A stretch of 6,757 nt of DNA. It comes from an uncultured Clostridia bacterium (GTDB lineage Bacteria; Bacillota; Clostridia; Oscillospirales; Ruminococcaceae). The stretch lies in assembly GCA_947165805.1 (NCBI GenBank), contig CAMVBT010000139.1:1-6757 (forward strand), in the 5' to 3' direction. Position 1 is the first letter of the stretch, and every line of letters begins with the position of its first letter. This document shows, one piece after another, positions 1 through 5,839 of the stretch. The notes beneath the pieces are model-generated. The model was not told the origin of the DNA. It was given only the letters and a program-made list of their open reading frames with translations, and made no database searches. Made by a program: the position numbers and the translations under genes.

Positions 1-1
1 A

Positions 2-115
2 GAAAAAAACCGGCGCTCCCCTGAATGGCGCAGGATAGGCGCCGCGAACGGGATAATGAACCCGTTGGATATACCGATAGGGAAGGTCCTGCGCGTTCCT
101 TCGATCGAAGACTGA
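2..115 (+). CDS. C-terminal fragment of a LysM-domain CIS baseplate protein (Afp7-like), 5' end outside window
   Basis: The frame starting at base 2 is open from the left edge to a TGA at 113-115 and gives 37 residues. They include PEWRRIGAANGIMNP and end in IPIGKVLRVPSIED. This is the second half of a LysM fold: a tryptophan in the 'WR-I-A-NGI-NP' helix, then the 'PGK-L-IP' strand that closes the domain. LysM domains bind glycan chains. In CIS clusters a small LysM protein (Afp7; gp53-like in T4) sits just before the spike gene and helps join tube and baseplate hub. The position here, 15 bp before the gpD-like hub gene, fits that role. Only the tail is visible, so total length and any N-terminal domain are unknown. 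A cell-wall-binding LysM protein is the alternative, but the neighbours make the CIS role far more likely. Confidence 0.8.
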   Translation, partial: EKNRRSPEWRRIGAANGIMNPLDIPIGKVLRVPSIED

Positions 116-130
116 GGGCGGTGAGCTTAT

Positions 131-1210
131 ATGGGTGACCTGATGACAGGTACCGCGAAGTACGAATCGCTTGAGAACAAGTACGGCAACTTCATCGTCC
201 CTGCCGTGAAGATAAAGTCCAACGGCAGCGACGTGGTCACAAAGAACGACCTGACGATCCTCGAGCTTACGGTGACACTCTCGCTGGAGAGCGCGGGAAT
301 GGCGATAATCAAGGTAGCGGACATCTACGACACGAAAAATCACAGCCTGGACAGCAAGGTCAAGAAGCTGTTCAAGCTCGGCACGATAATGGAGATAGAG
401 CTCGGGTATCTTTCCGAGACAACGGCGGTGTTCAAGGGCTATGTGGCGGGTCTCGGCGCGGAGTTCGGCGAAACTCCCGCGCTCGTCGTAAAGCTCATGG
501 ACGCGCGCAAGCTTATGATGACCGGCGGCGTGAGAAAGCAGCTTTACGAGGACAAGAACTATTCGGACATATTCAAGAAGGTCATGGGCAGATACTCGAA
601 GCTTTGCAGCATAGAGGCTGACGCCACCACCGACAATCTGAAAGCTCCGGTCTCGCAGAGCACCAGCGACTATAATTTCGTAAAAAACGAGCTGCTGAAA
701 AAGGGCAAATCGGAGAGAGAGTTCTTTATCCTTTACGATAAAGCGTATTTCAGAAAGCCGTGCAAGAATAAGACAGCGATAATGACGGTGACGTTCGGCA
801 GAGAGCTTATGCGGCTGAGCACCATGGCGGATTATCTCGACACGGAGATCGAGGTCATAGGCTATGACCCGGTCAACTGCAAGAGCATATCGTCGAAGCA
901 GAAGGTCAAGACCTCTGAGAGCCAGACCTCGGTTCTCTCGCCCGCGCAGCAGCAGTTTTTCATCGACCCGGACGCGGACAGCGAGGAAAAGGCGAAGATA
1001 CGCGCCGGCGCGATAGCGGAGAAGATGAAGCTGAACTGCTGCTACGCTGAGGGCGAGCTGATAGGACTGCCGGAGATAGTTCCGGGCAGGTTCTTAAAGG
1101 TCGAGGATACCGACTCGCTGGTGGATAAGAGCTATTATCTGAGCGAGGTCACGCATTACTACACCGAGTCAGCTTTCAGGACCTCGTTTGAGGCAAAGGG
1201 CTGGGTATAA
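131..1210 (+). CDS. Phage late control D / gp27-like spike hub protein of a contractile injection system
   Basis: The product has 359 residues. Hub proteins of the gpD/gp27 family form a trimeric ring that joins the tail tube to the spike and sits at the centre of the baseplate. The start ATG at 131 has a GGTGAG site at 120-125, five bases upstream. Family-like landmarks are a beta strand ELGYL (90-94) followed by FKGYV (101-105), the first hub barrel. Next comes QSTSDYNFV (176-184), the typical gpD segment before the second barrel, and then LPEIVPGRFLKV (about 313-324) in the C-terminal barrel. In Afp8 and T6SS VgrG this domain is fused to a gp5-like spike; here the gene stops at 1210 and the spike is the next gene, 10 bp away. 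The stretch KVKTSESQTSVLSPAQQQ (about 258-275) looks like a flexible linker between domains. No signal peptide or membrane segment is seen, as expected for a cytoplasmically assembled particle. The family call is firm; orthology to one named system is inferred. Confidence 0.87.
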   Translation: MGDLMTGTAKYESLENKYGNFIVPAVKIKSNGSDVVTKNDLTILELTVTLSLESAGMAIIKVADIYDTKNHSLDSKVKKLFKLGTIMEIELGYLSETTAVFKGYVAGLGAEFGETPALVVKLMDARKLMMTGGVRKQLYEDKNYSDIFKKVMGRYSKLCSIEADATTDNLKAPVSQSTSDYNFVKNELLKKGKSEREFFILYDKAYFRKPCKNKTAIMTVTFGRELMRLSTMADYLDTEIEVIGYDPVNCKSISSKQKVKTSESQTSVLSPAQQQFFIDPDADSEEKAKIRAGAIAEKMKLNCCYAEGELIGLPEIVPGRFLKVEDTDSLVDKSYYLSEVTHYYTESAFRTSFEAKGWV

Positions 1211-1216
1211 GGAGAT
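1209..1216 (+). promoter_or_regulatory. Shine-Dalgarno site that sets the spike gene start at 1221
   Basis: AAGGAGAT overlaps the TAA stop of the hub gene (1208-1210) and lies 4 bases before ATG 1221. It supports that ATG over an in-frame ATG at 1188, which lies inside the hub gene, has no such site, and would add eleven residues (MRQRAGYKEIA) unlike the family. The overlap of stop codon and ribosome site suggests translational coupling of hub and spike. Confidence 0.8.
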
Positions 1217-1220
1217 AGCT

Positions 1221-1997
1221 ATGAGCCTTTTCGGAGAAATGGCAGGCTTTACTGCCGGCATCGACTCAAACGGCATAATAAACGGAGTCGTCACCGGAAC
1301 GGTAAAGGAAAACTACGATAAAGACAACCCCGGCAAAGTGAAGGTCGAGCTCTTCCTCGGGGAGGCGGGACTGAACGTGACCGGCTGGATACCGGTGATG
1401 ACGCCTTACGCCGGGAATAAGTACGGTGAGTATGCGCTCCCCGAGGTGGGCGATGAGGTGGTCGTCGCGTTCAGAATGGGAGACCGCAACTGCCCGATAG
1501 TGATAGGCAGCCTGTGGAGCGGCAAAAATCCGCAGCCCGATCAGGCCGTGACCGAGAAGAACATGGTGAAGAAATTCATCACCAAGGGCAAGAACGAAGT
1601 GACCATAGACGATACGGCGGATAAGCAGAAGATAGAGATAAAGACCGCAAAGGGAAAGAAGATAGTCATGGACGAGGAGAAGGACAATCTCGTCGTCAGT
1701 GACAAGGACGGCAAGAATGTCATAACGATAGATGCCAAGGGCGGCGAAGTTACCGTGAAGGCAGCCAAGAAAATAACGCTCGATGCCGGCGGAGCGAAGG
1801 GTATATTCGACGGCAGCGGCAAGAAGATATCCCTGAGCGCGGGCACGATAGAGCTCAAGGCCGATCAGGCGCTCAACCAGAAGGGAATGACGGTCAAGGT
1901 CGAGGGCACCAATGTCGAGATAAAGGCCAATGCGTCGCTAAAGGCGCAGGCGAGTGCGATGACCGAGATCAAGGGAACAATGGTCAAGATAAACTGA
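1221..1997 (+). CDS. gp5-like baseplate spike protein: Phage_base_V OB fold plus beta-helix needle
   Basis: The product has 258 residues from ATG 1221. Residues of about 15-105 form an OB fold of the Phage_base_V (gpV/gp5) type: GVVTGTVKENYDKDNPGKVK, then TGWIPVMTPYAG, then LPEVGDEVVVAF (G77-D78-E79), and the closing strand PIVIGSLWSGKNP (W99). From about residue 115 to the end the chain is a run of short beta strands broken by turns rich in Gly, Asp, Lys and Asn (for example KNVITIDAKGGEVTVKA). This is the pattern of the triple-stranded beta-helix needle of gp5 and VgrG. The last residues, TEIKGTMVKIN, resemble the blunt end of such needles, where a PAAR tip protein usually docks. No lysozyme domain is present, unlike T4 gp5. 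The protein should trimerise and stand on the hub encoded upstream. It is short because the hub half is a separate gene. Family call firm. Confidence 0.88.
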   Translation: MSLFGEMAGFTAGIDSNGIINGVVTGTVKENYDKDNPGKVKVELFLGEAGLNVTGWIPVMTPYAGNKYGEYALPEVGDEVVVAFRMGDRNCPIVIGSLWSGKNPQPDQAVTEKNMVKKFITKGKNEVTIDDTADKQKIEIKTAKGKKIVMDEEKDNLVVSDKDGKNVITIDAKGGEVTVKAAKKITLDAGGAKGIFDGSGKKISLSAGTIELKADQALNQKGMTVKVEGTNVEIKANASLKAQASAMTEIKGTMVKIN

Positions 1998-2020
1998 TTT
2001 GAAGAAGGGAGATACCGCAG

Positions 2021-2437
2021 ATGTATAATAAAAGCTTTCTAGGTACGGGTTTCAAGTTCCCGGTCTGCGTTGACCCCAACACAGGCAAGGTAAAGATGTC
2101 CTCGAACGAAGATGATATACAGGAATCTATACGCATAATACTCGGCACGGCTCCGGGCGAACGTCCGATGATGCCGGATTTCGGCTGCTCGATAAATTCC
2201 TTCGTTTTCGCCGGTATGGACTACACCACGATGATGATGATGAAGAACGAGGTCGAGAACGCGCTGATAATGTGGGAGCCGCGCATCACGAACATCGAGG
2301 CTGATGTGTCACCCGCTTCCGACGACGACGGCAAACTCATGATAAGAGTCAGCTATGTTGTGCGCTCGACCAACAACCCCTTCAACCTCGTTTATCCTTT
2401 CTACATCAACGAGGGCTACGGAGACACTGAAAGATAA
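2021..2437 (+). CDS. gp25-like baseplate wedge / sheath-initiator protein (Afp9-like, GPW_gp25 family)
   Basis: The product has 138 residues, a usual length for this family. ATG 2021 follows an AAGGGAGA site at 2005-2012 with 8 bases between. The key signature is clear: ESIRIILGTAPGERPMMPDF, with G46-E47-R48 and P52-x-F54-G55-C56, matching the 'il-T--GeR-m-P-fG' core of gp25, gpW, TssE and Afp9. In T4 and T6SS this protein sits in the wedge and offers a handshake strand from which the contractile sheath polymerises. The C-terminal half (ENALIMWEPRITNIEADV, then the strand RVSYVVRSTNNPFNLVYPFY) also fits the family. Four ATG codons run in tandem at 2231-2242 (MMMM). The TAA stop at 2435-2437 lies inside the first unit of a repeat array, so the original C-terminus may have been altered by the insertion. 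It follows the spike gene by 23 bp. Confidence 0.92.
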   Translation: MYNKSFLGTGFKFPVCVDPNTGKVKMSSNEDDIQESIRIILGTAPGERPMMPDFGCSINSFVFAGMDYTTMMMMKNEVENALIMWEPRITNIEADVSPASDDDGKLMIRVSYVVRSTNNPFNLVYPFYINEGYGDTER

Positions 2438-2468
2438 TTGACAATTGATAATTGATAATTGACAATTA
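2434..2468 (+). repeat. Left heptamer array, five tandem copies of A[T/C]AATTG
   Basis: The units begin at 2434, 2441, 2448, 2455 and 2462, and read ATAATTG, ACAATTG, ATAATTG, ATAATTG, ACAATTA. The phase is an exact 7 bp with variation at the second base only, apart from the last base of unit five. The first unit contains the TAA stop codon of the gp25 gene. Confidence 0.85.
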
Positions 2469-2472
2469 TTGT

Positions 2473-2487
2473 ATCGCCTTCGGCGAT
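2473..2487. repeat. Left short hairpin, stem ATCGCC/GGCGAT, loop TTC
   Basis: A perfect 6-bp stem with a 3-nt loop lies 4 bp (TTGT) inside the left heptamer array. The matching hairpin on the right has the complementary loop GAA, and its gap ACCA nearly matches the reverse complement ACAA. This is the same module in opposite orientation. It lacks a following T-run, so it is not a standard intrinsic terminator. Confidence 0.7.
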
Positions 2488-2503
2488 TTATCTGAATAGT
2501 GAC

Positions 2504-2669
2504 ATAAGGGAACCTCTAAAAACCCAATTTGAGAGAAAAAGAGCTATCCACGCCGTCTACTGCGTCAAACCTCCTAACCGGGCGCCAGCCCGGCTTCGTC
2601 GGCTTTCCTTGTATCCGACGCAGCTATCTCATTTTCTCTTTTCAAAGCGGTTTTTAGAGGTACCCATAA
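2504..2669. mobile_element. Nested 158-bp MITE-like element (2508-2665) with ATAA target-site duplication
   Basis: The ends at 2508-2524 and 2649-2665 are inverted copies of GGGWACCTCTAAAAACC, identical at 16 of 17 positions (A versus T at position 4). The bases directly outside are ATAA on both sides (2504-2507 and 2666-2669), an exact 4-bp direct repeat as left by transposition. Inside, the arms continue as an imperfect palindrome: a TTTGAGAGAAAAAGAG-like stretch on the left against its rough complement near 2626-2646, then CTGCGTC (2560-2566) against GACGCAG (2617-2623), and a hairpin at the centre. It has no room for a transposase, so it would be non-autonomous. Four-bp duplications occur with several IS families (for example some of IS5), but the family cannot be named from this alone. 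Confidence 0.8.
2578..2593. repeat. Central GC-rich hairpin of the nested element (CCGGGC-GCCA-GCCCGG)
   Basis: A perfect 6-bp GC-only stem with a 4-nt loop lies within 1 bp of the exact centre of the 158-bp element, so the whole element can fold as one long cruciform or RNA stem with this as its tip. An alternative hairpin, CGTCGG (2597-2602) with CCGACG (2615-2620), competes for the GACGCAG segment. No T-run follows, so it is not called a terminator. Confidence 0.6.
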
Positions 2670-2689
2670 TGAAAAGTTTTGTATTCCTG

Positions 2690-2717
2690 TTGTTGACTTG
2701 TACGAATACAGTATAAA
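2690..2717 (+). promoter_or_regulatory. Weak promoter-like pair inside the repeat region
   Basis: TATAAA at 2712-2717 is a good -10 box. Upstream are two overlapping candidate -35 boxes: TTGTTG (2690-2695) with a 16-bp spacer but a poor match, or TTGACT (2693-2698) with a good match but only 13 bp of spacing. Neither is ideal. If active it would drive the two large baseplate genes downstream separately from the spike genes. AT-rich DNA yields such matches by chance. Confidence 0.2.
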
Positions 2718-2763
2718 TCATCGGATATCGCAATAATTAAAGATATCGAAAAAAATTAAAATA

Positions 2764-2778
2764 GTCCGCGAAGCGGAC
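2764..2778. repeat. Right short hairpin, stem GTCCGC/GCGGAC, loop GAA
   Basis: A perfect 6-bp stem with a 3-nt loop, 4 bp (ACCA) from the right heptamer array. It mirrors the hairpin at 2473-2487 in layout, and its loop is complementary to that of the left hairpin, while the stem bases differ. This pattern, conserved shape with changed bases, suggests that the structure matters rather than the sequence. Confidence 0.7.
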
Positions 2779-2782
2779 ACCA

Positions 2783-2817
2783 CAATTATCAATTGTCAAT
2801 TGTCAATTATCAATTAT
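2783..2817 (-). repeat. Right heptamer array, five tandem copies of CAATTRT
   Basis: The units begin at 2783, 2790, 2797, 2804 and 2811, and read CAATTAT, CAATTGT, CAATTGT, CAATTAT, CAATTAT. This is the inverted counterpart of the array at 2434-2468. It ends 11 bp before the ribosome binding site of the J gene, so transcripts spanning the region could fold into a long stem ending close to that site. Confidence 0.85.
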
Positions 2818-2828
2818 TAATCAGTCGT

Positions 2829-2837
2829 GGGAGGTGA
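2829..2837 (+). promoter_or_regulatory. Shine-Dalgarno site that sets the J gene start at GTG 2843
   Basis: GGGAGGTGA ends five bases before GTG 2843. An in-frame GTG at 2834 lies within this site and so cannot be the start that uses it. The same nine bases recur before the next gene (5827-5835). Confidence 0.8.
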
Positions 2838-2842
2838 GGACA

Positions 2843-5806
2843 GTGGTAAAGGTAGATGATCGTAATAAGGAAGATATAGTCGCCCAGATACTCGAGAGGG
2901 CAAAGAGCTATACTCCGGAATGGAACATGGACAGCGGAGAACCGGATATAGCCGCTGTTCTTGCGCTTGCTTACGCCGATATGCTTGCGGGAACGCTGAA
3001 AAAAGTCAACGGTACTCCGCTGAAAAACAAGATAGCGTTCTTCAATATGATAAATGCCTCGCTGCTGCCCGCGGCACCGTCCGAGGGCTATGTCAGCTTC
3101 ACGCTTTCCGCGGACGATGTCGGCAGCACGCAGATAGAAAAGGGAGCGGTGATGTCTTCCTACAGCTCCGACGGCGATACCATGCACTTCGAGACCTGTG
3201 ACGACATACTCGTTTCTCCGGCCCGGATAGAGAAGATATTCGTAGCCGACGACAGAGATGACCATATAGGCCTGTATGAGAACTTCGGCGAGGAAAAGAC
3301 CGGGCTCTTCGGGCTCGCCCCCGTAAATCTCCAGAGCCATGTGATGCGCATATCCCACCCGTTCGCCTTCGATTTAAGAAGCAACGGTGAGGTGATACTG
3401 CGCTTCTCCCGCAGGAGCGGGACCCTTTCCGGGAACGAGAACATAAAGGCTCTTGCGGACCCGTCAGCCGCCGATATAGAATACTACGCCGGCGAGGAAA
3501 AGGGCTTCGTGCATTTCTCCGATGTCCGCAGCAGCGGCGCAGACCTCGTGCTCGTCAAAGACTCCGGACTTCCCCCCGTAGCCGCCGATGAGGACGGCTT
3601 CAATATACGTTTCACCGTAAAGAACGTTTCTGCGTTCGAGAATTTCTCCTTCTCGCAGATCGAGGCTATGCCCTCCGGCAGACAGATAATCCCCGACCAT
3701 ATCACCGACGGGAACATAGATTACGATATAAACGAATTCTACCCGTTCGGGGAGCAGTTCAGGCTCTTCAACGAAGTGTATTTCGGGTGCAGCGAGGTGC
3801 TCGACAAGCGCGGAGCCGCAGTTACCATGAGCTTTGATATGACACTGGTGGAAGTGCCGATAGAAAATCAGCTCGACGATGAGGGAATAAACTACAAGTG
3901 GGTAGCGAACAAGAAGGACTTCAAGGAAGCCAAATCATACAGGATAGCGATAACGGGCGTTATATGGGAATATTATAACGGGAGCGGCTGGGCAAGGCTC
4001 TTCCCGGACAATACCTATTCCGATCTGTTCAACTTCAAGCAGGAAGTTACGAGCAGCTTCCGCAGCATCACGTTCACCTGCCCCGAGGATATCTCCGAAG
4101 TGTTCGTAGGCTCGCAGTCCGGCTGCTATATCAGGGCAAGGATACTCAAGGCGGAAAATCTGTACAAGACCAAGGGCTGGTATATGTCGCCGCGTGTGCG
4201 GAACATTTCCTTCGAGTACCACTATGAGCAGTCAGGCTGCCGCATACTTGACATACTGACATACAACAATATCGAGGAGCAGCGCTATACCCCCGCCGAT
4301 GCCGCGGGCTATGACGGGTTCGTGCCGTTCCGCTGCGCCGGAGCTTCCGAAAGGACAGTCTACTTCGGGTTCTCCGCGCCGCCGGACAACGGACCTATGC
4401 GTATCCTCTGGGAGATCGACGAAGACCCGCTCTCGCCGCGCCCGAAGCTCCGCTGGAGATACCTTGCGGCGGGAGGCTGGAGATCGATGAACATAGCCGA
4501 CGAGACCGAGAGCTTCACGAAGCTCGGACTCACGGTATTCCTCGACAACCACGACTTCGTGAAGACGAGGATGTTCGGCGAGGAGCTTTACTGGGTCTCC
4601 GTCGCGGATGCCGAGAATGTGTACACGACAAACAGATGCGGGCTTCGCGTTCTCAGCGGCATTCTTCCCCGTGTCGTCCGCGCCGTCAACCTCGACAGCC
4701 ATAACGAGGAATACTTCGCGTTCAATCTCTATATGGAGAACGCGCGGCTCACGCTGTCGGCACCGAGTGTCCTGAAACTTGAGCTGTACGTCAACGAGTT
4801 TTCCTCGATAAACGAGACCGAGGCTGCCGTACTTGAGAAGCAGGGCAGACTGACAAGAGTGACCGGCAGCGGCGGCATCGACACCGAGATATGGGTGAAG
4901 TGGGACGAGGTGAACTCCTTCGCAATGGAGAACAACGACTCGCGGTGCTACGTCCTCGACCGCAGCACAGGCGTCATAACCTTCGGCAACGGCAGAAAGG
5001 GACGCATACCGCCCGTTTCGGAGATAAACAATATCAGAGTGGTATATACAACGGGCGGAGGCGACAGGACAAATGTGGCGCCCGGCAGCATAACCGGGCT
5101 CGAGCGCTCCTACGGCTTCGTTTCGGGAGTGGATAACTCCAAGCGGTTCTACGGCGGCTGTGATGCCGAGACGGTGTATGAGGCCATGCGGCGCAGCGCC
5201 GTGATGCTCCGCACACAGGGCAAGGCCGTGACGGCGCGCGATCTCGAGAGCCTGACCTTCAACGCCTCAAGAAATATCAGAAAGCTGCGCTGTGTCAGCG
5301 GAAGGAACGCTTCCGGCAGCAGAGAGCGCGGCGCTGTGACTCTGGTAGTGCTGAAGAAGGAACATTCCGAGTTCAGCAGGATAAGAACGGATATAAAGGA
5401 ATATCTCCGCGGCAGACTGCCGGGAAACATAGTCGCGGAAGACAGACTGTACGTCACCGAGCCTACGCTGGTGAGGATAAATGTCAGAGCGGAGATAAAG
5501 ACGAACGAGCTCAACGGCATCTTCGAGCTGAAAAAGCGGGTGGAGCAGTGCCTCGCGGATTACTTCGCGTCCTTCTCCGGGACGGACGGCGACAATGTAT
5601 GGCGCCTCGGAATGATACCCAACGAGCAGCAGATCAGAAGCGCTCTGCTCCGGCTGAAGAATGTGGTCTACATACGCAATCTGTATATCACGATGTACGT
5701 TTCGGGCACGGGCGGGCTCAAGGAAGTAGACAGCGACACGATAAAGCAGTACAGCTATGTGCTGCCGGAAAACGGCGAGCACGACATAACCGTTACCGTA
5801 GGATAG
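2843..5806 (+). CDS. Large baseplate J-like wedge protein (Afp11-like)
   Basis: The product has 987 residues, starting at GTG 2843. Baseplate J/gp6-like proteins form the wedge ring around the hub and drive the baseplate opening that triggers sheath contraction. The N-terminus has YTPEWN (23-28) followed by GEPDIAAVLALAYADM, a form of the 'PEW-(D)PGI-LLE-FAW' motif of the putative baseplate assembly family. The middle is beta-rich with two similar units: WEYYNGSGWARLFPDNT to YIRARI (375-434) and WRYLAAGGWRSMNIADET to YWVSV (538-587). The C-terminal third carries the Baseplate_J core: GGDRTNVAPGSITGL (from about 736), YGGCDAETVYEAMRRSA (about 769-785), then AVTARDLESLTF (from about 795). The end, YVLPENGEHDITVTV, matches the usual 'P-GEH-I-V' tail. 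No membrane segments. The gene lies 405 bp after gp25, the only long gap in the operon. The call as Afp11-like rests on order plus the C-terminal J domain. Confidence 0.88.
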   Translation: MVKVDDRNKEDIVAQILERAKSYTPEWNMDSGEPDIAAVLALAYADMLAGTLKKVNGTPLKNKIAFFNMINASLLPAAPSEGYVSFTLSADDVGSTQIEKGAVMSSYSSDGDTMHFETCDDILVSPARIEKIFVADDRDDHIGLYENFGEEKTGLFGLAPVNLQSHVMRISHPFAFDLRSNGEVILRFSRRSGTLSGNENIKALADPSAADIEYYAGEEKGFVHFSDVRSSGADLVLVKDSGLPPVAADEDGFNIRFTVKNVSAFENFSFSQIEAMPSGRQIIPDHITDGNIDYDINEFYPFGEQFRLFNEVYFGCSEVLDKRGAAVTMSFDMTLVEVPIENQLDDEGINYKWVANKKDFKEAKSYRIAITGVIWEYYNGSGWARLFPDNTYSDLFNFKQEVTSSFRSITFTCPEDISEVFVGSQSGCYIRARILKAENLYKTKGWYMSPRVRNISFEYHYEQSGCRILDILTYNNIEEQRYTPADAAGYDGFVPFRCAGASERTVYFGFSAPPDNGPMRILWEIDEDPLSPRPKLRWRYLAAGGWRSMNIADETESFTKLGLTVFLDNHDFVKTRMFGEELYWVSVADAENVYTTNRCGLRVLSGILPRVVRAVNLDSHNEEYFAFNLYMENARLTLSAPSVLKLELYVNEFSSINETEAAVLEKQGRLTRVTGSGGIDTEIWVKWDEVNSFAMENNDSRCYVLDRSTGVITFGNGRKGRIPPVSEINNIRVVYTTGGGDRTNVAPGSITGLERSYGFVSGVDNSKRFYGGCDAETVYEAMRRSAVMLRTQGKAVTARDLESLTFNASRNIRKLRCVSGRNASGSRERGAVTLVVLKKEHSEFSRIRTDIKEYLRGRLPGNIVAEDRLYVTEPTLVRINVRAEIKTNELNGIFELKKRVEQCLADYFASFSGTDGDNVWRLGMIPNEQQIRSALLRLKNVVYIRNLYITMYVSGTGGLKEVDSDTIKQYSYVLPENGEHDITVTVG

Positions 5807-5826
5807 CGGGAATAAATAACGGGACC

Positions 5827-5835
5827 GGGAGGTGA
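5827..5835 (+). promoter_or_regulatory. Shine-Dalgarno site that sets a TTG start at 5840
   Basis: GGGAGGTGA ends four bases before TTG 5840 and is the only good ribosome site near the start of the following open frame. The first in-frame ATG (5903, codon 22) has no such site and would cut off the start of the conserved N-terminal helix region. Confidence 0.75.
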
Positions 5836-5839
5836 CAGC

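Larger units (their letters stand above)
2434..2817. repeat. Composite inverted-repeat element filling the gp25-J intergenic region
   Basis: The 405 bp between the gp25 stop and the J start hold no credible gene. The region has a mirror layout: a 35-bp heptamer array, 4 bp, a 15-bp hairpin, about 276 bp of interior, a 15-bp hairpin, 4 bp, and a 35-bp heptamer array. The arms match at 30 of 35 positions when one is reverse-complemented, and the five differences are all transitions. The interior outside the nested 158-bp element is AT-rich and unlike the coding sequence on either side. Without the nested element and one target copy, the outer unit would be about 222 bp. This looks like a non-autonomous mobile or REP/BIME-like intergenic repeat. 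No transposase gene and no clear target duplication at its outer ends are seen, so the type remains open. Confidence 0.7.

Noticed and set aside
1188..1220. Eleven-residue N-terminal extension of the spike protein from ATG 1188
   Set aside because: It overlaps the hub gene and lacks a ribosome site, while ATG 1221 has AAGGAGAT at the right distance.
2231..2242. (ATG)4 microsatellite in gp25 as a phase-variation site
   Set aside because: The unit is a triplet, so slippage would not shift the frame, and four copies is short.
2578..2593. Rho-independent terminator after gp25
   Set aside because: The GC stem is strong but no T-run follows, and its central place in the palindromic element explains it better.
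2459..2716. 85-codon frame in the gp25-J gap
   Set aside because: It runs through the heptamer array and the whole MITE-like palindrome, has no ribosome site, and its product has no recognisable motif or even composition. It is a chance frame in repeat DNA.
2434..2817. CRISPR array
   Set aside because: The repeats are 7-bp contiguous units without spacers, in inverted pairs.
2834..2842. GTG at 2834 as the J gene start
   Set aside because: It lies inside the GGGAGGTGA ribosome site, and GTG 2843 is correctly spaced from it.
4232..4702. 156-codon antisense frame, and others at 2810-3358 and 5267-5782
   Set aside because: All are opposite the J gene, with no ribosome sites, no motifs and Arg/Val/Ala-rich shadow composition.
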